A DNA stretch of 64,000 nt from Clostridium sartagoforme (lineage in GTDB: Bacteria > Bacillota > Clostridia > Clostridiales > Clostridiaceae), in NCBI RefSeq assembly GCF_004794105.1, contig NZ_SRYR01000006.1:1-64000 (forward strand). The letters run 5' to 3'. A program made the translations under genes and the position numbers. Below the pieces are notes generated by a model, which searched no databases, had not been told where the DNA came from, and worked only from the letters and a program-made list of their open reading frames with translations. Below, in pieces: positions 7,965 through 15,209 of the stretch. Within the stretch, counting starts at the first letter, position 1, and each line of letters opens with the position of its first letter.

Positions 7965-8756
7965 ATGAAGTTTTGTTCATTATATAGTGGAAGTAGTGGA
8001 AATAGTATTTTTATTGCTTCAGATAATGCAAAAGTACTAATAGATGCAGGTTTACCTGGTAAGAAGATAGACGAAGCGTTAAATAGTATTGGAGAAGACC
8101 CAAGTAAAATAGATGGAATATTTGTTACTCATGAGCATTCAGATCATATTAAAGGAATAGGTGTATTATCTCGTAAATATGATATTCCTATTTTCACTAA
8201 TGCTAATACTTGGTCTGCAATGGAGAGTAGCATAGGTAAAATCAAAGAACATAATATAAAGATTATGGATAGAAGATCCACTGTATCTATTAAGGATTTA
8301 GATATAATTTCTTTTAACATACCACATGATGCAGTTGCACCAGTTGGCTATACAATTCATAGTAATGGCAAAAAGGCTAGTGTTACTACTGACTTTGGAA
8401 TATATACTGAAGAGATAAGAGATAATATTAAGGATTCGGAAGTTATATTACTTGAAAGTAATCATGATGTTAATATGTTGAAGTTTGGTCCTTATCCATA
8501 TACTTTAAAAAGAAGAATATTAAGTGAAGTAGGTCATTTATCAAATGATGATTGTGGTAAGGCTATAGTAGACTTAATAAGATATAAGCAAAATAAAAAG
8601 ATTATTTTAGGGCACTTAAGTGGAACTAATAATCATCCCGATTTAGCATTAGAAACAGTTCTTGGAGTTCTAAGAGAGAATAACATACAGCAAAATGTAG
8701 ATATTGATTTAACTATGGCAAATAGGCATAGCCCTAGTGAGGTTATAGTATTATAA
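7965..8756 (+). CDS. MBL-fold metallo-hydrolase, YycJ/WalJ type
   Basis: A 263-residue metallo-beta-lactamase-fold protein. The HxHxDH zinc motif is seen as THEHSDH near residues 54-60, with a further Asp in TTDFG and a His in LGHLSG. The N-terminal [10 protein letters not shown] pattern is typical of the YycJ/WalJ family, which has been linked to DNA repair exonuclease activity and to cell-wall/replication coordination in Firmicutes. It lies 21 bases after murA and has a GGGGGAT ribosome site, so the two are probably cotranscribed. The substrate cannot be read from sequence. Confidence 0.85.
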   Translation: MKFCSLYSGSSGNSIFIASDNAKVLIDAGLPGKKIDEALNSIGEDPSKIDGIFVTHEHSDHIKGIGVLSRKYDIPIFTNANTWSAMESSIGKIKEHNIKIMDRRSTVSIKDLDIISFNIPHDAVAPVGYTIHSNGKKASVTTDFGIYTEEIRDNIKDSEVILLESNHDVNMLKFGPYPYTLKRRILSEVGHLSNDDCGKAIVDLIRYKQNKKIILGHLSGTNNHPDLALETVLGVLRENNIQQNVDIDLTMANRHSPSEVIVL

Positions 8757-8796
8757 TCAATTATATAAACAATACCACATAAAAAGGAGAATGAGT

Positions 8797-9294
8797 ATGA
8801 GCTTATATAAACAATGGACAGATATGGTAGTTGAATATGTAAAAGCAAGAGGAGAAGAGGCTTTCTGGAATGAATATATGCAAATAGAAACGGCTCTTTA
8901 TAAGGATATTTTAGCAAAGCATAAGGAAGTTTTAACTTGCAAAATAAAGGATTTAGCTAGCAATCAAAATACTACTGAAGAATTTATTATGGGATTCATA
9001 GATGGAATTAATGATAGCTTAAAGAATCCTCTTGATTTAGAAGCTGTAAAAGCTGATGATGAAATTACATTAGAAGTTGACTTAGAAAAGCTTTATTTCA
9101 ATATGTTAGATGCTAAGGCTGAATATTTATATACTTTACCTCAATGGGATGGAATTTTCTCACCAGAAAAGAGAAAAGAAATTCAAAAGAAATATAGAGA
9201 ATCTGTTATAGTAAGAAATGAAAATAAAATTGGTAGAAATGATCCTTGTACATGTGGAAGCGGTAAAAAGTATAAGAAGTGCTGTGGAAAGTAA
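8797..9294 (+). CDS. SEC-C motif protein
   Basis: A small acidic helical protein (165 residues) that ends in a perfect SEC-C zinc-binding motif, [16 protein letters not shown]. The same motif ends SecA, where it binds zinc and SecB or ribosomes; here it is attached to a helical domain of unknown function. The in-frame ATG at 8791 directly abuts the AAGGAGA site, so the ATG at 8797 with a 6-base spacing is the better start. It is 40 bases after the YycJ-like gene, probably in the murA transcript. A role in protein export or quality control is possible but is inference. Confidence 0.8.
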   Translation: MSLYKQWTDMVVEYVKARGEEAFWNEYMQIETALYKDILAKHKEVLTCKIKDLASNQNTTEEFIMGFIDGINDSLKNPLDLEAVKADDEITLEVDLEKLYFNMLDAKAEYLYTLPQWDGIFSPEKRKEIQKKYRESVIVRNENKIGRNDPCTCGSGKKYKKCCGK

Positions 9295-9308
9295 ATAGAA
9301 TTTAATTA

Positions 9309-9350
9309 AGGTGGAATGTAAGACAATTTATAAGGGTTTACATTCCGCCT
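9309..9350 (+). terminator. 13-bp hairpin after the SEC-C gene
   Basis: AGGTGGAATGTAA pairs with TTACATTCCGCCT (one G-T) across a 16-base loop. Only a weak T-rich tail follows, so it is a probable terminator or processing hairpin rather than a textbook one. Confidence 0.5.
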
Positions 9351-9436
9351 ATTTACTTTATAAATAAAAGATAATTCTAAAGTTAGTTATAGCATATTAA
9401 TATAAAGAGTAATGATGAATCTGGGGGAGATAATCT

Positions 9437-10078
9437 ATGGATGAAAATTTAAAGTGGATTAATAGTCAAAAAATAATGAGAACAATTGAAGCTTTAGAAA
9501 AAAATAATATGAATGGATATTTGGTGGAAACAAAGGAAGGTATTATAGATAAGATTTGTGAACTAGTTGATGAAGGATCGAAGGTTTCTTGTGGCGGTTC
9601 TATGTCATTATTTGAGTGTGGGGTTATAGATCATTTAAGAAGTAATAGGTATAACTTTTTAGATAGATATAAAGAAGGTTTAAGTAAAGATGAAGTAAAA
9701 AAAGTTTTTAGGGAAAGCTTTTTTGCAGATGCTTACTTTACAAGTAGTAATGCTATAACTGAAGATGGTAAGTTATATAATGTTGATGGAAACGGAAATA
9801 GAGTAGCAGCTATGTTATATGGACCTGACAAGGTAATAGTAATAGCTGGTGTAAATAAAATAGTAAAAAATATAGATGAAGCTATCAATAGGAATAAGCA
9901 AATATCTGGTCCTGCTAATGCAAAGAGACTAAATAAGCTAACACCTTGCACTAAAGTAGGTTATTGTATGGATTGCAGAGGAAATGATAAGATTTGTAGG
10001 GAATTTACTGTTATATCAAGCCAAGGTAATAAAGATAGAATTCATGTAATCTTTATCAATGAAGATCTAGGGTATTAA
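9437..10078 (+). CDS. LUD-domain protein (LutC/YkgG-like)
   Basis: A 213-residue protein of the LUD (lactate utilization, former DUF162) family, recognised by SCGGSMSLFECGV, ADAYFTSSNAITEDG, and the C-terminal Cys-rich segment TPCTKVGYCMDCRG...CREF. LutC is one part of an iron-sulfur lactate dehydrogenase, but stand-alone clostridial LUD proteins have no settled function, and no lutA/lutB is present here. A strong GGGGGAG site precedes the ATG. It is a single gene, with Hsp20 starting 76 bases later. Confidence 0.85.
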   Translation: MDENLKWINSQKIMRTIEALEKNNMNGYLVETKEGIIDKICELVDEGSKVSCGGSMSLFECGVIDHLRSNRYNFLDRYKEGLSKDEVKKVFRESFFADAYFTSSNAITEDGKLYNVDGNGNRVAAMLYGPDKVIVIAGVNKIVKNIDEAINRNKQISGPANAKRLNKLTPCTKVGYCMDCRGNDKICREFTVISSQGNKDRIHVIFINEDLGY

Positions 10079-10103
10079 AATAAATATTTTTGTATCAAAA
10101 GTA

Positions 10104-10153
10104 ATAATCTCCAATAATTATATTATATAGGAATTAATATAATAGGAGATTAT
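10104..10153 (+). promoter_or_regulatory. Hairpin that can mask the hsp20 ribosome binding site
   Basis: ATAATCTCC (10104-10112) is perfectly complementary to GGAGATTAT (10145-10153), which contains the hsp20 Shine-Dalgarno sequence. If the transcript starts upstream of 10104, the RNA can fold so that the ribosome site is paired, as in heat-sensing leaders of small heat-shock genes. No CIRCE element is visible. Confidence 0.4.
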
Positions 10154-10154
10154 A

Positions 10155-10958
10155 ATGTTTGATATATTACCCTTTTTAATGAATAACTTACTAGGGAACA
10201 ATACTAATGTAAATGGATTAAATAATAATTATAATAATAACTTAAATAATAATCCAAATAGCAACTTATTAAATACTTTAAATAGCTTAAATAATCAAAG
10301 TGGTAAAAATATTACTCCAGATAATGACTATCAATATAATACTTATACAAATGGAAGTAATGTTTATGGAGTATTTACTAGCAGCTTTAGTGGAAGTTTT
10401 AGTGGTAACCTTAATAATGGCTTTCAAGGTATTCCTAATATGAATGGTAATAACATAATAGGAGGTACAATTGGAGGCTTTGGAGAAGCCTTTTCTAATA
10501 TATTTAACGAAGTATTTAATACCTTGGCATCTAATGAGGGTTTAATTAATAATATAGTAGATACAGTATTAAATAGTGAAGTTGTTAATAATATTATTGA
10601 AGCAGAAGAAAAATTAGAAGAGGAAGAAGTATTAAAACTAGACTTTAAGGATTATGGGGATAGATATTTAATTGAAGGAAAAATCGAAGGTGTACAAAAA
10701 AGAGATATAGATATTGATTATGATAATGAGCATATTAGCATTAAAGTAAATAGAAATGCTTTAGAGGATAGAGGTAAAACTATAAATATACTTGAAGAAA
10801 ATAATTATATTGAAAAGAACTTTTTTGTTCCAAATGTTGATTTAGCTAGAATTCAAGCTGTTTACAACTCAGAGGTACTAAGAGTCTACCTAAAAAAGAA
10901 ACCAGAAGTAGAAGAAGGTACAACTATTATAGATGTAGATAGTTATTTAAATGAATGA
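10155..10958 (+). CDS. Hsp20/alpha-crystallin small heat-shock protein with Asn-rich N-terminus
   Basis: A 267-residue protein. The C-terminal ~100 residues form an alpha-crystallin domain (KDYGDRYLIEGKIEGVQKRDIDIDYDNEHISIKV..., then NYIEKNFFVPNVDLARIQAVYNSEVLRVYLKK), ending in a short tail. Such proteins are ATP-independent holdases. The N-terminal half is unusual: after MFDILPFLMNNLLG comes a low-complexity Asn-rich stretch (~residues 14-60) and a Gly/Ser/Phe-rich stretch. Clostridial Hsp18-type proteins are about 150 residues, so this is a long form. The start has an AGGAGATT site that lies in a possible hairpin. Confidence 0.85.
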   Translation: MFDILPFLMNNLLGNNTNVNGLNNNYNNNLNNNPNSNLLNTLNSLNNQSGKNITPDNDYQYNTYTNGSNVYGVFTSSFSGSFSGNLNNGFQGIPNMNGNNIIGGTIGGFGEAFSNIFNEVFNTLASNEGLINNIVDTVLNSEVVNNIIEAEEKLEEEEVLKLDFKDYGDRYLIEGKIEGVQKRDIDIDYDNEHISIKVNRNALEDRGKTINILEENNYIEKNFFVPNVDLARIQAVYNSEVLRVYLKKKPEVEEGTTIIDVDSYLNE

Positions 10959-11033
10959 TGAAATATAAGTAATCTTTATTAGAGATTTTTCAGATTAAGT
11001 ATAATAAAAAAATTAAACTCACGAGGAGACATT

Positions 11034-11513
11034 ATGAATATTACAATAATTTCTGTTGGGAAACTAAAGGAAAAATATTTAAAGCAAGCAATAGATGAAT
11101 ATTCAAAAAGATTAAGTAGATATTGTAAACTAGATATAATTGAGCTTCAGGATGAAAAGACTCCTGATAATGCTTCTGAAAAAGAAGAGCTGCAAATTAA
11201 AGATAAGGAAGGAGATCTTATATTATCTAAAATAAAAGATAATATGCATGTAATTGCCATGGATCTAAAGGGGGAAAACCTAACTTCAGAACAATTTGCA
11301 GCCTACATAGAGAATTGTGGAGTAATGGGAAACTCTAATATAGCTTTTATTATAGGTGGAAGCTTAGGCCTTTCACAAAAGGTATTAAAAAGAGCAAACT
11401 ACAAGCTTTGCTTTTCAAAGATGACATTCCCCCATCAATTATTCAGAGTAATGCTTTTAGAACAAATATACAGAGGCTACAGAATAATGAAAGGGGAGCC
11501 ATACCATAAGTGA
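11034..11513 (+). CDS. rlmH: 23S rRNA (pseudouridine1915-N3)-methyltransferase RlmH
   Basis: A 159-residue SPOUT methyltransferase that modifies helix 69 of 23S rRNA. Family marks are MNITIISVGKLKEKYL at the start, the SAM-binding knot FIIGGSLGLS, and the C-terminal FPHQLFRVMLLEQIYRGYRIMKGEPYHK. A full AGGAGACATT site precedes the ATG. The 3' end (encoding KGEPYHK then stop) is the site where SCC elements insert in staphylococci, and here it is followed by an accessory-looking region. Confidence 0.97.
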   Translation: MNITIISVGKLKEKYLKQAIDEYSKRLSRYCKLDIIELQDEKTPDNASEKEELQIKDKEGDLILSKIKDNMHVIAMDLKGENLTSEQFAAYIENCGVMGNSNIAFIIGGSLGLSQKVLKRANYKLCFSKMTFPHQLFRVMLLEQIYRGYRIMKGEPYHK

Positions 11514-11515
11514 TG

Positions 11516-11578
11516 CTCTAAATCTATGATTTAGTCAGCAGAACTTACTCAGCGAGCGGACGCGAGTCGAGATTCTTG
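11516..11578. repeat. Palindrome plus GC-rich segment after rlmH
   Basis: CTCTAAATC-TAT-GATTTAG (11516-11534) is followed by a compositionally odd segment, AGCGAGCGGACGCGAGTCGAG near 11551-11571, which is far richer in G and C than the surroundings. The palindrome recurs at 41820-41840 and, partly, at 18782-18798. It resembles a dispersed intergenic repeat or an insertion scar. Confidence 0.5.
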
Positions 11579-11618
11579 TAAATAAAATAGTGCTTATTAG
11601 TTTTTAGGAGACGTTGTT

Positions 11619-13148
11619 ATGGCAAGAAAAGAAAAAATGTTAGAGGAAATATCATGTACATACAATGAAGAAGATATAGATAGGCGAGAAGTGGGATATT
11701 ATGCTACTCCTGAATTTATAAGTAACTATATTTCATTAAGAATGTTGCAAATAAATAATAATGGGACAAGGGTATTAGATCCATGTTGTGGAAAAGAGGA
11801 ACTATTATCTTTTTTCTTTGATAAAGGATTAAGTATAGATGGAATAGATATTATTAGGTATAAAGATAAATATAAGTGTAATTTTGAAAACATTGATTTT
11901 ATAAATTATTATTGCAATAAAAAGGACTCTTCTATTAGTGGCCTAACTCATGATAATATTGACGATGATGAAATGTTAGAATTGGATTATGATTATTATA
12001 TTGCAAATCCTCCATATAATTGTCATGAGGTTGACTTTATAAAAAATAATAAGGGTAGATTAAAGAAGTATTTTAGTGATGTTGGAGTACATAATATGTA
12101 TAGTATGTTCATATCTGCAATCATAGATTTAGCTAAGCAAGATGCAGTAATTGGATTAATAACCCATGATTCTTTTTTAACATCTAAATATCATGAAGGG
12201 TTAAGAAAGAAAATATTAAATGAATGTACAGTTCATGAAGTAACTATGTGTTCAACAGATTTGTTTTTAAGTCAAGGTGCAGATGTGAGGACAAGTATAA
12301 TAATATTACAAAAAGGTAAGAAACACCAAGGAGAGGTTATAGTAAATAATCGTTCATTGAATACAGAAAAGTTAAAAGACGTATTGGATAAAAATATAAA
12401 GAGAGAATATAGTAAAAAATATTCATTAAATGATATTATATTGAATAATGAAAAAGATAATACCGAATTTATAATAGAATGTCCAGATGATATTAAATCT
12501 TTATTTTATGAAAAAAGATTAGGACAAATATTGAAATGTGTTACAGGTATTTCAACAGGTAATGATAAGTTATATTTATCTGAAAAAATGGAGGAGCCAT
12601 TTACAATTCCATTTTATAAAAATCCAGGTAAGGATAGATTTTACACAAATAAATATATTTATTTACATGAGGACTTTTTGAAATTTGATAAAGAGATAAA
12701 GAATTTCATGGTAAGAAATAAGCCTTTATTATTTAAGGCAGGAATAACTTGTTCATCAATGGGGGTAGAGTTTACAGCATCTAAATTGCCATCAAATAGC
12801 ACATTTGGAGTTAATGCAAATATTATATGCAATGAGTATGATTCATGGTGGCTATTAGCTTATTTAAATTCTACATTAGTTACTTATCTAGTAAGAGGTC
12901 TTCTAATTAGAAGTAATATGATAACTTCAGGATATGTTTCAAGAATACCTATAATAAATCTTACAAAAGAAGAGAAAGATAGATTAATATGCCTTTCAAA
13001 AGAAGCTTATGAACTAGCAGCTAATAAGAAAAGTATAAGTTATGTAATGTTACAGATAGATAATATCGTAAATATGGCAGCTAAAATATCTAAAGAAACT
13101 ATTAATTCAATAAATAACTTTAAAGATAATTTAGTTAAAAATACTTAG
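11619..13148 (+). CDS. Orphan N6-adenine DNA methyltransferase (Eco57I/TaqI-like)
   Basis: A 509-residue SAM-dependent methyltransferase. Motif I is VLDPCCGKEELL (residues 53-63), and the catalytic motif is N130-P-P-Y133, typical of adenine-N6 enzymes. The C-terminal half (from about residue 295, FYEKRLGQILKCVTGISTGND...) resembles the TaqI-like target-recognition domain. I see no endonuclease motif in it and no restriction gene beside it, so it is an orphan enzyme more likely to mark the genome or regulate than to restrict. A solitary Clostridioides enzyme of similar plan (CamA) affects sporulation; whether this is related is open. It has its own AGGAGA site and lies directly after rlmH. Confidence 0.85.
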   Translation: MARKEKMLEEISCTYNEEDIDRREVGYYATPEFISNYISLRMLQINNNGTRVLDPCCGKEELLSFFFDKGLSIDGIDIIRYKDKYKCNFENIDFINYYCNKKDSSISGLTHDNIDDDEMLELDYDYYIANPPYNCHEVDFIKNNKGRLKKYFSDVGVHNMYSMFISAIIDLAKQDAVIGLITHDSFLTSKYHEGLRKKILNECTVHEVTMCSTDLFLSQGADVRTSIIILQKGKKHQGEVIVNNRSLNTEKLKDVLDKNIKREYSKKYSLNDIILNNEKDNTEFIIECPDDIKSLFYEKRLGQILKCVTGISTGNDKLYLSEKMEEPFTIPFYKNPGKDRFYTNKYIYLHEDFLKFDKEIKNFMVRNKPLLFKAGITCSSMGVEFTASKLPSNSTFGVNANIICNEYDSWWLLAYLNSTLVTYLVRGLLIRSNMITSGYVSRIPIINLTKEEKDRLICLSKEAYELAANKKSISYVMLQIDNIVNMAAKISKETINSINNFKDNLVKNT

Positions 13149-13301
13149 GCTTATATTACGGAATATTTCATTTGAAAGATATTGAAATGTGTATAAAAAT
13201 ATTATCAGAAGTGAAATGATAGTATTAGGTGTTTATATAGCTTACTTAAGATGATTTTATTGCTAAAAATCGGTTATGACAAAAATTATTTACAAAAAAG
13301 G

Positions 13302-13330
13302 TTGCAATTAAACAAAAACTGTGTTATTAT
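13302..13330 (+). promoter_or_regulatory. Promoter of zinc-ribbon gene copy 1
   Basis: TTGCAA (13302-13307), a 17-base spacer, and TATTAT (13325-13330). It predicts a start near 13337 and a leader of about 105 bases. Confidence 0.7.
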
Positions 13331-13336
13331 AAATGA

Positions 13337-13442
13337 GTAGCAAAGTTTGCTAACAATAAAAAGTTTCATTTAGGTAAATAGTTTCTCATAATTTAGAGAT
13401 TATTATATCAATTTAGAATCTTTAATTTCAGGAGGACTATTT
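13337..13442 (+). promoter_or_regulatory. Long conserved 5' leader, copy 1
   Basis: It starts with a hairpin, TAGCAAAGTTTGCTA, and contains a second possible stem, AGAGATT with AATCTTT, before the AGGAGG site. It is identical base for base to the leader of copy 2 (13951-14056), although non-coding. This length and conservation fit a structured or cold-shock-type leader. Confidence 0.55.
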
Positions 13443-13595
13443 ATGTCAGATAAAACAATAACATGCAGAGATTGCGGAAGCGAATTCATATTTTCAGTAG
13501 GAGAGCAAGAATTCTACAAAGAAAAAGGATTTGAAAATGAGCCAACAAGATGTGTATCTTGTAGAAGAGCTAGAAAAGAACAAAATAGAAGATAA
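13443..13595 (+). CDS. 50-residue zinc-ribbon (zf-trcl type) protein, copy 1
   Basis: A tiny protein starting MSDKTITCRDCGSEF and ending EPTRCVSCRRARKEQNRR. Two CxxC knuckles (C8/C11 and C37/C40) form a zinc ribbon of the zf-trcl type, and the GEQEFYKEKGFENEP core matches that family. The role of these proteins is not established; the basic C-terminus suggests nucleic-acid or ribosome contact (inference). It has a strong AGGAGG site, its own promoter, a long leader and its own terminator. A copy with identical protein sequence lies 614 bases downstream. Confidence 0.88.
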   Translation: MSDKTITCRDCGSEFIFSVGEQEFYKEKGFENEPTRCVSCRRARKEQNRR

Positions 13596-13609
13596 TTTTA
13601 GATTGTTAT

Positions 13610-13639
13610 AGGTTGTAGTTTATACTACAACCTTTTTTG
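13610..13639 (+). terminator. Terminator of zinc-ribbon gene copy 1
   Basis: Perfect stem AGGTTGTAGT / ACTACAACCT with TTAT loop, then a T run. Confidence 0.92.
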
Positions 13640-13915
13640 ACGTTTATTATCATGAGAAGACAGTATAATATTATAATTATTATTGTTTAGAGTTATGATT
13701 TTAAAATAAATATATAGAGAATTTAGGGTAATGAAGAATAAGCTGTATTATAAGTGATATCTTAAAACTTATTTTGTTAGGAGTATTTAATCAGTTAGCA
13801 AATACGATGAGAATTTTCTTAGAAATGAAATGATAGTATTAGATGTTTAGATAGCTTATTTAAGATGATTTTATTACTAAAAATCGGTTACTAGAAAAAT
13901 TATTTACAAAAAAGG

Positions 13916-13944
13916 TTGCTATTAAACAAAAATTATGTTATTAT
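13916..13944 (+). promoter_or_regulatory. Promoter of zinc-ribbon gene copy 2
   Basis: TTGCTA (13916-13921), 17-base spacer, TATTAT (13939-13944); same layout as copy 1, followed by an identical leader (13951-14056). Confidence 0.68.
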
Positions 13945-14056
13945 AAATGAGTAGCAAAGTTTGCTAACAATAAAAAGTTTCATTTAGGTAAATAGTTTCT
14001 CATAATTTAGAGATTATTATATCAATTTAGAATCTTTAATTTCAGGAGGACTATTT

Positions 14057-14209
14057 ATGTCAGATAAAACAATAACATGCAGAGATTGCGGAAGCGAATT
14101 CATATTTTCAGTAGGAGAGCAAGAATTCTATAAAGAAAAAGGATTCGAAAATGAGCCAACAAGATGTGTATCTTGTAGAAGAGCTAGAAAAGAACAAAAT
14201 AGAAGATAA
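14057..14209 (+). CDS. 50-residue zinc-ribbon (zf-trcl type) protein, copy 2
   Basis: It encodes exactly the same 50 residues as copy 1; the DNA differs only at two third-codon positions (TAC/TAT and TTT/TTC). The AGGAGG site, leader and terminator are also the same. Either the duplication is recent or gene conversion and selection keep the transcribed part uniform, because the upstream flanks differ at several bases. Function unknown, as for copy 1. Confidence 0.88.
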   Translation: MSDKTITCRDCGSEFIFSVGEQEFYKEKGFENEPTRCVSCRRARKEQNRR

Positions 14210-14223
14210 TTTTAGATTGTTAT

Positions 14224-14253
14224 AGGTTGTAGTTTATACTACAACCTTTTTTG
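14224..14253 (+). terminator. Terminator of zinc-ribbon gene copy 2
   Basis: Same stem AGGTTGTAGT / ACTACAACCT, loop TTAT, T run. Confidence 0.92.
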
Positions 14254-14352
14254 ACGTTTTCTTAGTTACACTAGTTTTTATTAGTTTAAATATTAATTAA
14301 TATAGGTCGTGAATTAAATTTAAATTAAATCTAATAAAAGATTTTATATAAA

Positions 14353-14393
14353 TAAAAACCTCATGGATGATGTTGTTCGTCCATGAGGCTTTT
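14353..14393 (-). terminator. Terminator after the gltS remnant
   Basis: Stem CCTCATGGATGA / TCGTCCATGAGG with one G-T pair; on the minus strand it ends in a U run. It survives although the gene before it has decayed. Confidence 0.82.
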
Positions 14394-14402
14394 AAGTTTA
14401 AA

Positions 14403-14983
14403 TTAATAAAGAAAACCAATAAATCCGTAGATAATTCCAATGTTTATAAAGTCTATAAATAGTGATCCTACTATTGGCACTACAAAGAATGCAGTCTTAG
14501 AATAGACATATTTTTCAGTAACTGAATTCATATTTGCCATGGCATTTGATGTAGAACCCATCACAAATCCAGTTAAACCTGCAACAATTACTGCGGAATC
14601 ATAATTTTTTCCCATTAATCGATAAGATACAAACATACCATATAGATACATCATTATACATTGAGCTATAAGCAAGATTAACATTGGAAGGGCTAGATCT
14701 ATTAAATGCCAAAGTTCTAATGTTATAAGAGCCATTCCTAGGAATAGATTTAATGACATTTCTCCAACTACTTCAATACTAGGGGCTACAGCTGCTGCTG
14801 TACCATGTCCCCATGTTAGAGATGGAGATGCTGTAAGTAGTGCCAGAAGAGGATTAATTCCTACAAATCAGCAAGAACAATTGCTGGTGAAGGTATTGCG
14901 TATTTTGAAAACAAAGGCACAGTATTTTTGATTGACTTTCCGATTAAAAGAAAAATGACAGCTAATCATATAGATTGAATCAT
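14403..14983 (-). pseudogene. gltS: Decayed sodium/glutamate symporter gltS
   Basis: The longest open piece (14403-14759, extendable in frame to about 14860) encodes the C-terminal part of GltS: SPSLTWGHGTAAAVAPS, then a Met-Ala-Asn-Met region (GSTSNAMANMNSVTEKY) and VPIVGSLFIDFINIGI. Upstream, in a different frame, are GltS N-terminal pieces (FLLIGKSIKNTVPLFSKYAIPSP) that begin at an ATG at 14983 and are broken by a stop codon after five residues. Between the pieces much of the transporter core is missing. So at least one nonsense change and one deletion with frame loss have occurred. The complete protein would be near 400 residues. A different transporter of the DAACS family follows on the same strand. 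Confidence 0.85.
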
Positions 14984-15157
14984 GTTAAGTTGAATTATCA
15001 TTTAAAGTCATCCTGAAATCTATAAAAATATGTTTAAATTCATAATTAAAGCCTTAAATCTTAACCTTATATAGAAACTAAGTAGGTATTTAATTTGCAG
15101 AATGAAATGAATTATATGATTTTGTTATATTATCTGAGTATATAGATTGTTAAAATG

Positions 15158-15195
15158 AAAAAAGCTATTGCATAATTAAATGCATAGCTTTTTTT
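15158..15195 (-). terminator. Terminator of the DAACS symporter gene
   Basis: AAAAAAGCTATTGCAT pairs with ATGCATAGCTTTTTTT (one mismatch/bulge) around a short loop, with a U run on the minus strand. I see no gene in 14984-15157. Confidence 0.82.
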
Positions 15196-15209
15196 AAATA
15201 TGTAATATT

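Larger units (their letters stand above)
13207..13645 (+). repeat. Tandem duplication unit, copy 1 (zinc-ribbon gene with leader)
   Basis: About 439 bases that recur 614 bases downstream at 13821-14259, covering upstream sequence, promoter, leader, gene and terminator. From the -10 box to the terminator the two copies differ only at two synonymous positions, while the sequence upstream of the promoter has diverged more. Confidence 0.92.
13821..14259 (+). repeat. Tandem duplication unit, copy 2
   Basis: Second copy of the unit at 13207-13645. The bases between the units (13646-13820) hold no gene that I can see. Confidence 0.92.

Noticed and set aside
13741..13780. A second att-like core (TATAAGTGATATC) downstream of rlmH
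   Set aside because: It shares only a short run with the rlmH 3' end, so it is not good evidence for the right end of an SCC-like element.
14403..14759. A stand-alone 118-residue membrane protein
   Set aside because: Its residues are the C-terminal part of GltS, and the matching frame continues upstream of the ATG; it is part of a pseudogene.
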